The notes below the pieces were generated by a model. The model was not told the origin of the DNA, searched no databases, and saw only the letters and a program-made list of their open reading frames with translations. The position numbers were made by a program, and so were the translations under genes. This document shows, piece by piece, positions 62,030 through 64,000 of a DNA stretch of 64,000 nt. The stretch spans positions 1,798,001 through 1,862,000 of the forward strand of contig NZ_FNSN01000003.1 in the NCBI RefSeq assembly GCF_900105345.1. Reading direction: 5' to 3'. Each line of letters starts with the position of its first letter. Position 1 is the stretch's first letter. The stretch comes from Arthrobacter woluwensis (GTDB lineage: Bacteria > Actinomycetota > Actinomycetes > Actinomycetales > Micrococcaceae).

Positions 62030-63754
62030 TCAGCCCTCAGCGTTCGCCGGAGATTCCCCGTCCTGGAGGGCGTCGCTGAAAATGCCGAGCGGCACGTGGA
62101 CGAGCTGGACGCCTCCCGCGGCGAGAGCTTGCTCGACAGCGGGCCGTACCTCCGCGGGGTCGCTCACCGAGACTCCGTGGCCCCCGAAGGCCGTGGCGAG
62201 CGCCGCCCAGTCCGGCTGGCGCAGGTCGACACCCACCGGAGCGATCCCACGGTCCGCCTCGTTCTGTTTGATCTCGGCGTAGCCGCCGTTGTCGACGCAC
62301 ACCACCACGAGGTCCAGGCCCTGCTCGACCGCCGTGGCGAACTCCTGCACCGCGAACATGAGGGCGCCGTCGCCCACCACGGCCACCACGGGGCGCTCCG
62401 GGGCCGCGACCTTGGCGCCGATGGCCGCCGGCAGCCCGTAGCCGAGCGTGGCGTACGCCGGGGTGTACAGGAACGAGTGCGGTTCGTCCTGGGGGATGAA
62501 GGTGGACGTGCCGAAGTAGGTGATCTGCGAGGAGTCGCCGGCGATGATCGTGTCCGCCGGGACCGCGGCCTGGATCTCGCACGCCAGGGCGGCGAGGTCC
62601 GGGGCCATCGCGCGGCCGGTGTCCTTCAGCTCTGCTCGCAGTGCGCTCAGACGTGTCGTCAGGCCGGAGCCTCGCGGGTCCGGGTCCGTGAGGGCGGCGG
62701 TCGCCGCTTCCGAGAGCGCGCTCCGCACCGCCTCGAACAGCTGCGGGAGCACCGCCGCGCTGTGCCCCACCAGCCGGACGTCCGCGCTCAGGTTCGTGTC
62801 CATCTGGCGTTCCAGGATGTCCACTCGGATCACGGTGCCGCGGGGCGCCACGTCGCCACCCCAGAGTTCGGCCTCGCCGACTTTGGAGCCCACGACCAGC
62901 AGGACGTCCGCGTCGTTGCAGAGGGCCTGTGCCGCGGGAAGACGGATGTCGGAGCCGAGGGAGAGCGGATGGGATTCGGGGAGAGCGCCCTTCCCGTTCA
63001 GCGTCGTGACCACGGGAGCCGGCAGGGCTTCCGCCACGGCGCGCAGAGCGCCGCGGCCGGGCAGCGAGCCGCCGCCGGCCAGAACGACCGGGCGGGCCGC
63101 GCCGGCGAGCAGCCGCGCGGCGGTGGCGACGGCGTCGTCGTCCGCGGGGGAGGGGGCCGGTGCAGGGCGTGCGGCGAGCAGCCGGCTGCTCAGCGCGGCG
63201 GGACTTTCCAGCACGTCGAGCGGCACCTCGAGGTGGACCGGGCGCGGACGGGTGCCGCGGAACAGCGCGAAGGCCCGGTGGATCGCCTCCACGGCCTCCT
63301 TGGCGGACGTGGCGCGCAGGCTCCACTCGACGATCGCCCCGGCGGCCGCCGTCGAATCCTTCGTCTCGTGCAGCGCTCCACGGTCCGCGAACTCGTCGCC
63401 CAGCGCCGGACCGGGGGAGAGCAGGAGGAGGGGGCGGGACTCGCAATAGGCGGTGCCGGCCGCTGAGAGGGCGTTGAGCAGACCCGGGCCTGAGGTCGTG
63501 ATGACGACGCCGGGCAGCCCGGTCTGCTGGGCCCAGCCGTCGGCGGCATACCCGGCGCCCTGCTCGTGGCGGCTCGTCACGGGGTGGATGCCCAGGGGCG
63601 CCAGGTGCCGGTAGAACTCGAGATTGTGGGTGCCGGGGATGCCGAAGACGGTGTCGATGCCGTAGTTGCTGAGTGTCGTCATGATCGCGAGGCCGGCGTT
63701 GGCGTAGGGGCCGGACTCGATCGGCTGCTGTTCGGGGGAGGTGATGGTGTTCAT
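62030..63754 (-). CDS. ThDP-dependent 2-oxo acid decarboxylase-like enzyme (5-guanidino-2-oxopentanoate decarboxylase-like)
   Basis: A three-domain thiamine-diphosphate enzyme of 574 residues. Catalytic Glu in SRHEQGAGYAADG, the TSGPGLLN loop, and the ThDP-binding GDGALMF...NGGY motif are visible. The opening VFGIPGTHNLEFYR resembles the arginine-catabolic decarboxylase AruI more than acetolactate synthase, and no small subunit is nearby. Substrate assignment is tentative. It starts three bases after the stop of the upstream amidohydrolase, so the two form an operon. Confidence 0.82.
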   Translation of the reverse strand: MNTITSPEQQPIESGPYANAGLAIMTTLSNYGIDTVFGIPGTHNLEFYRHLAPLGIHPVTSRHEQGAGYAADGWAQQTGLPGVVITTSGPGLLNALSAAGTAYCESRPLLLLSPGPALGDEFADRGALHETKDSTAAAGAIVEWSLRATSAKEAVEAIHRAFALFRGTRPRPVHLEVPLDVLESPAALSSRLLAARPAPAPSPADDDAVATAARLLAGAARPVVLAGGGSLPGRGALRAVAEALPAPVVTTLNGKGALPESHPLSLGSDIRLPAAQALCNDADVLLVVGSKVGEAELWGGDVAPRGTVIRVDILERQMDTNLSADVRLVGHSAAVLPQLFEAVRSALSEAATAALTDPDPRGSGLTTRLSALRAELKDTGRAMAPDLAALACEIQAAVPADTIIAGDSSQITYFGTSTFIPQDEPHSFLYTPAYATLGYGLPAAIGAKVAAPERPVVAVVGDGALMFAVQEFATAVEQGLDLVVVCVDNGGYAEIKQNEADRGIAPVGVDLRQPDWAALATAFGGHGVSVSDPAEVRPAVEQALAAGGVQLVHVPLGIFSDALQDGESPANAEG

Positions 63755-63757
63755 GTC

Positions 63758-64000
63758 TCAGTCCTGGGTCGCGTGCTGTGCGGGGAAGGCGATGGAGGTT
63801 CCGGCGAGGAAGCGGCGCCGCCCGTCCACCCAGGTCTGCAGGACCTGGATCCGGGCGATGTCCTCCTCGGGGACCGTGAGCGGGTCGGCGGACAGCACCG
63901 CGAAGTCGGCCCGCTTGCCGACCGCGAGGGACCCGAGATCGGTCTCCCGTCCGATCGCCCGGGCGGCCGTCAGGGTGTGCGCCTTCAGGGCCTCTTCACG
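63758..64000 (-). CDS. Amidohydrolase family protein, C-terminal end (cut by window edge)
   Basis: The last 80 residues of a metal-dependent hydrolase: EALKAHTLTAARAIG, LGSLAVGKRADFAVLSADP and VDGRRRFLAG. These are typical of the YtcJ-like amidohydrolase 3 group, in which this part returns to the composite beta-sandwich domain. The catalytic centre lies beyond the window. It is the upstream partner of the ThDP decarboxylase in one operon and may release its substrate from an amide. Confidence 0.85.
   Translation of the reverse strand, partial: REEALKAHTLTAARAIGRETDLGSLAVGKRADFAVLSADPLTVPEEDIARIQVLQTWVDGRRRFLAGTSIAFPAQHATQD

Overview
The window looks like a chromosomal segment of a high-GC actinobacterium of the Micrococcaceae, most like Arthrobacter. 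The evidence is the strongly GC-biased third codon position, frequent GTG starts, many TANNNT -10 hexamers 6-7 bases before start codons (leaderless initiation), an actinobacterial clpP1-clpP2-clpX block behind a ClgR-type box, a mycothiol-linked Rv2466c-type protein, a group II truncated haemoglobin, and the order ileS-folC-ndk-rne-rplU-rpmA-obg-proB-proA-nadD-rsfS. No insertion sequence, prophage or CRISPR array is visible.

Layout. 1-4.3 kb: start of glmS (cut by the window edge), an 86-residue unknown gene behind two palindromes, tRNA-Arg, a second-type ssb, a lipoprotein and ettA. 4.3-12.8 kb: two thioesterases, an unknown gene, a large secreted subtilase, mscS-glbO, an atypical epimerase and an OsmC protein. 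12.9-26 kb: pepN, a membrane protein, rpiB-nei, tRNA-Gly, tRNA-Pro, tig, clpP1-clpP2-clpX, a DsbA-fold protein, fpg, a possible free-standing RNA, and rsgA with a small upstream ORF. 26-34.4 kb: gluQRS-valS, then scattered metabolic genes (DUF488, GNAT, MDR reductase, TauD dioxygenase, SDR). 34.4-55.2 kb: a conserved housekeeping block. It opens with a translational T-box before ileS and runs through folC, ndk, VKOR, rne, a thiD-tenA fusion, rplU-rpmA-obg-proB-proA, nadD and rsfS, ending at tRNA-Ala(GGC).

55.2-64 kb is accessory. Its centre is a three-gene gamma-butyrolactone-type signalling cassette (56720-59283): an AfsA/ScbA-family synthase with both hot-dog repeats, an ArpA/ScbR-type TetR receptor that keeps the ligand-pocket Trp, and an NAD-epimerase-like SDR. 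The same three gene types form the gbl cluster of Rhodococcus. Beside it, two ACCG/CGGT palindromes flank a recognisable promoter for a 275-residue protein of unknown function, which I propose as a direct target of the receptor. This cassette is the most interesting system in the window. The last 4.6 kb hold a catabolic set: an aldehyde dehydrogenase, an SDR, a ThDP decarboxylase resembling 5-guanidino-2-oxopentanoate decarboxylase, and the end of an amidohydrolase, possibly for guanidino or amino-acid-derived aldehydes.

Convergent genes and operon ends are closed by long perfect hairpins, often without a U-tract. Several leaders (ileS, rplU, rne) are long and structured, suggesting RNA-level control of translation and RNA-processing genes. 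All assignments come from reading the sequence; no database search was run.
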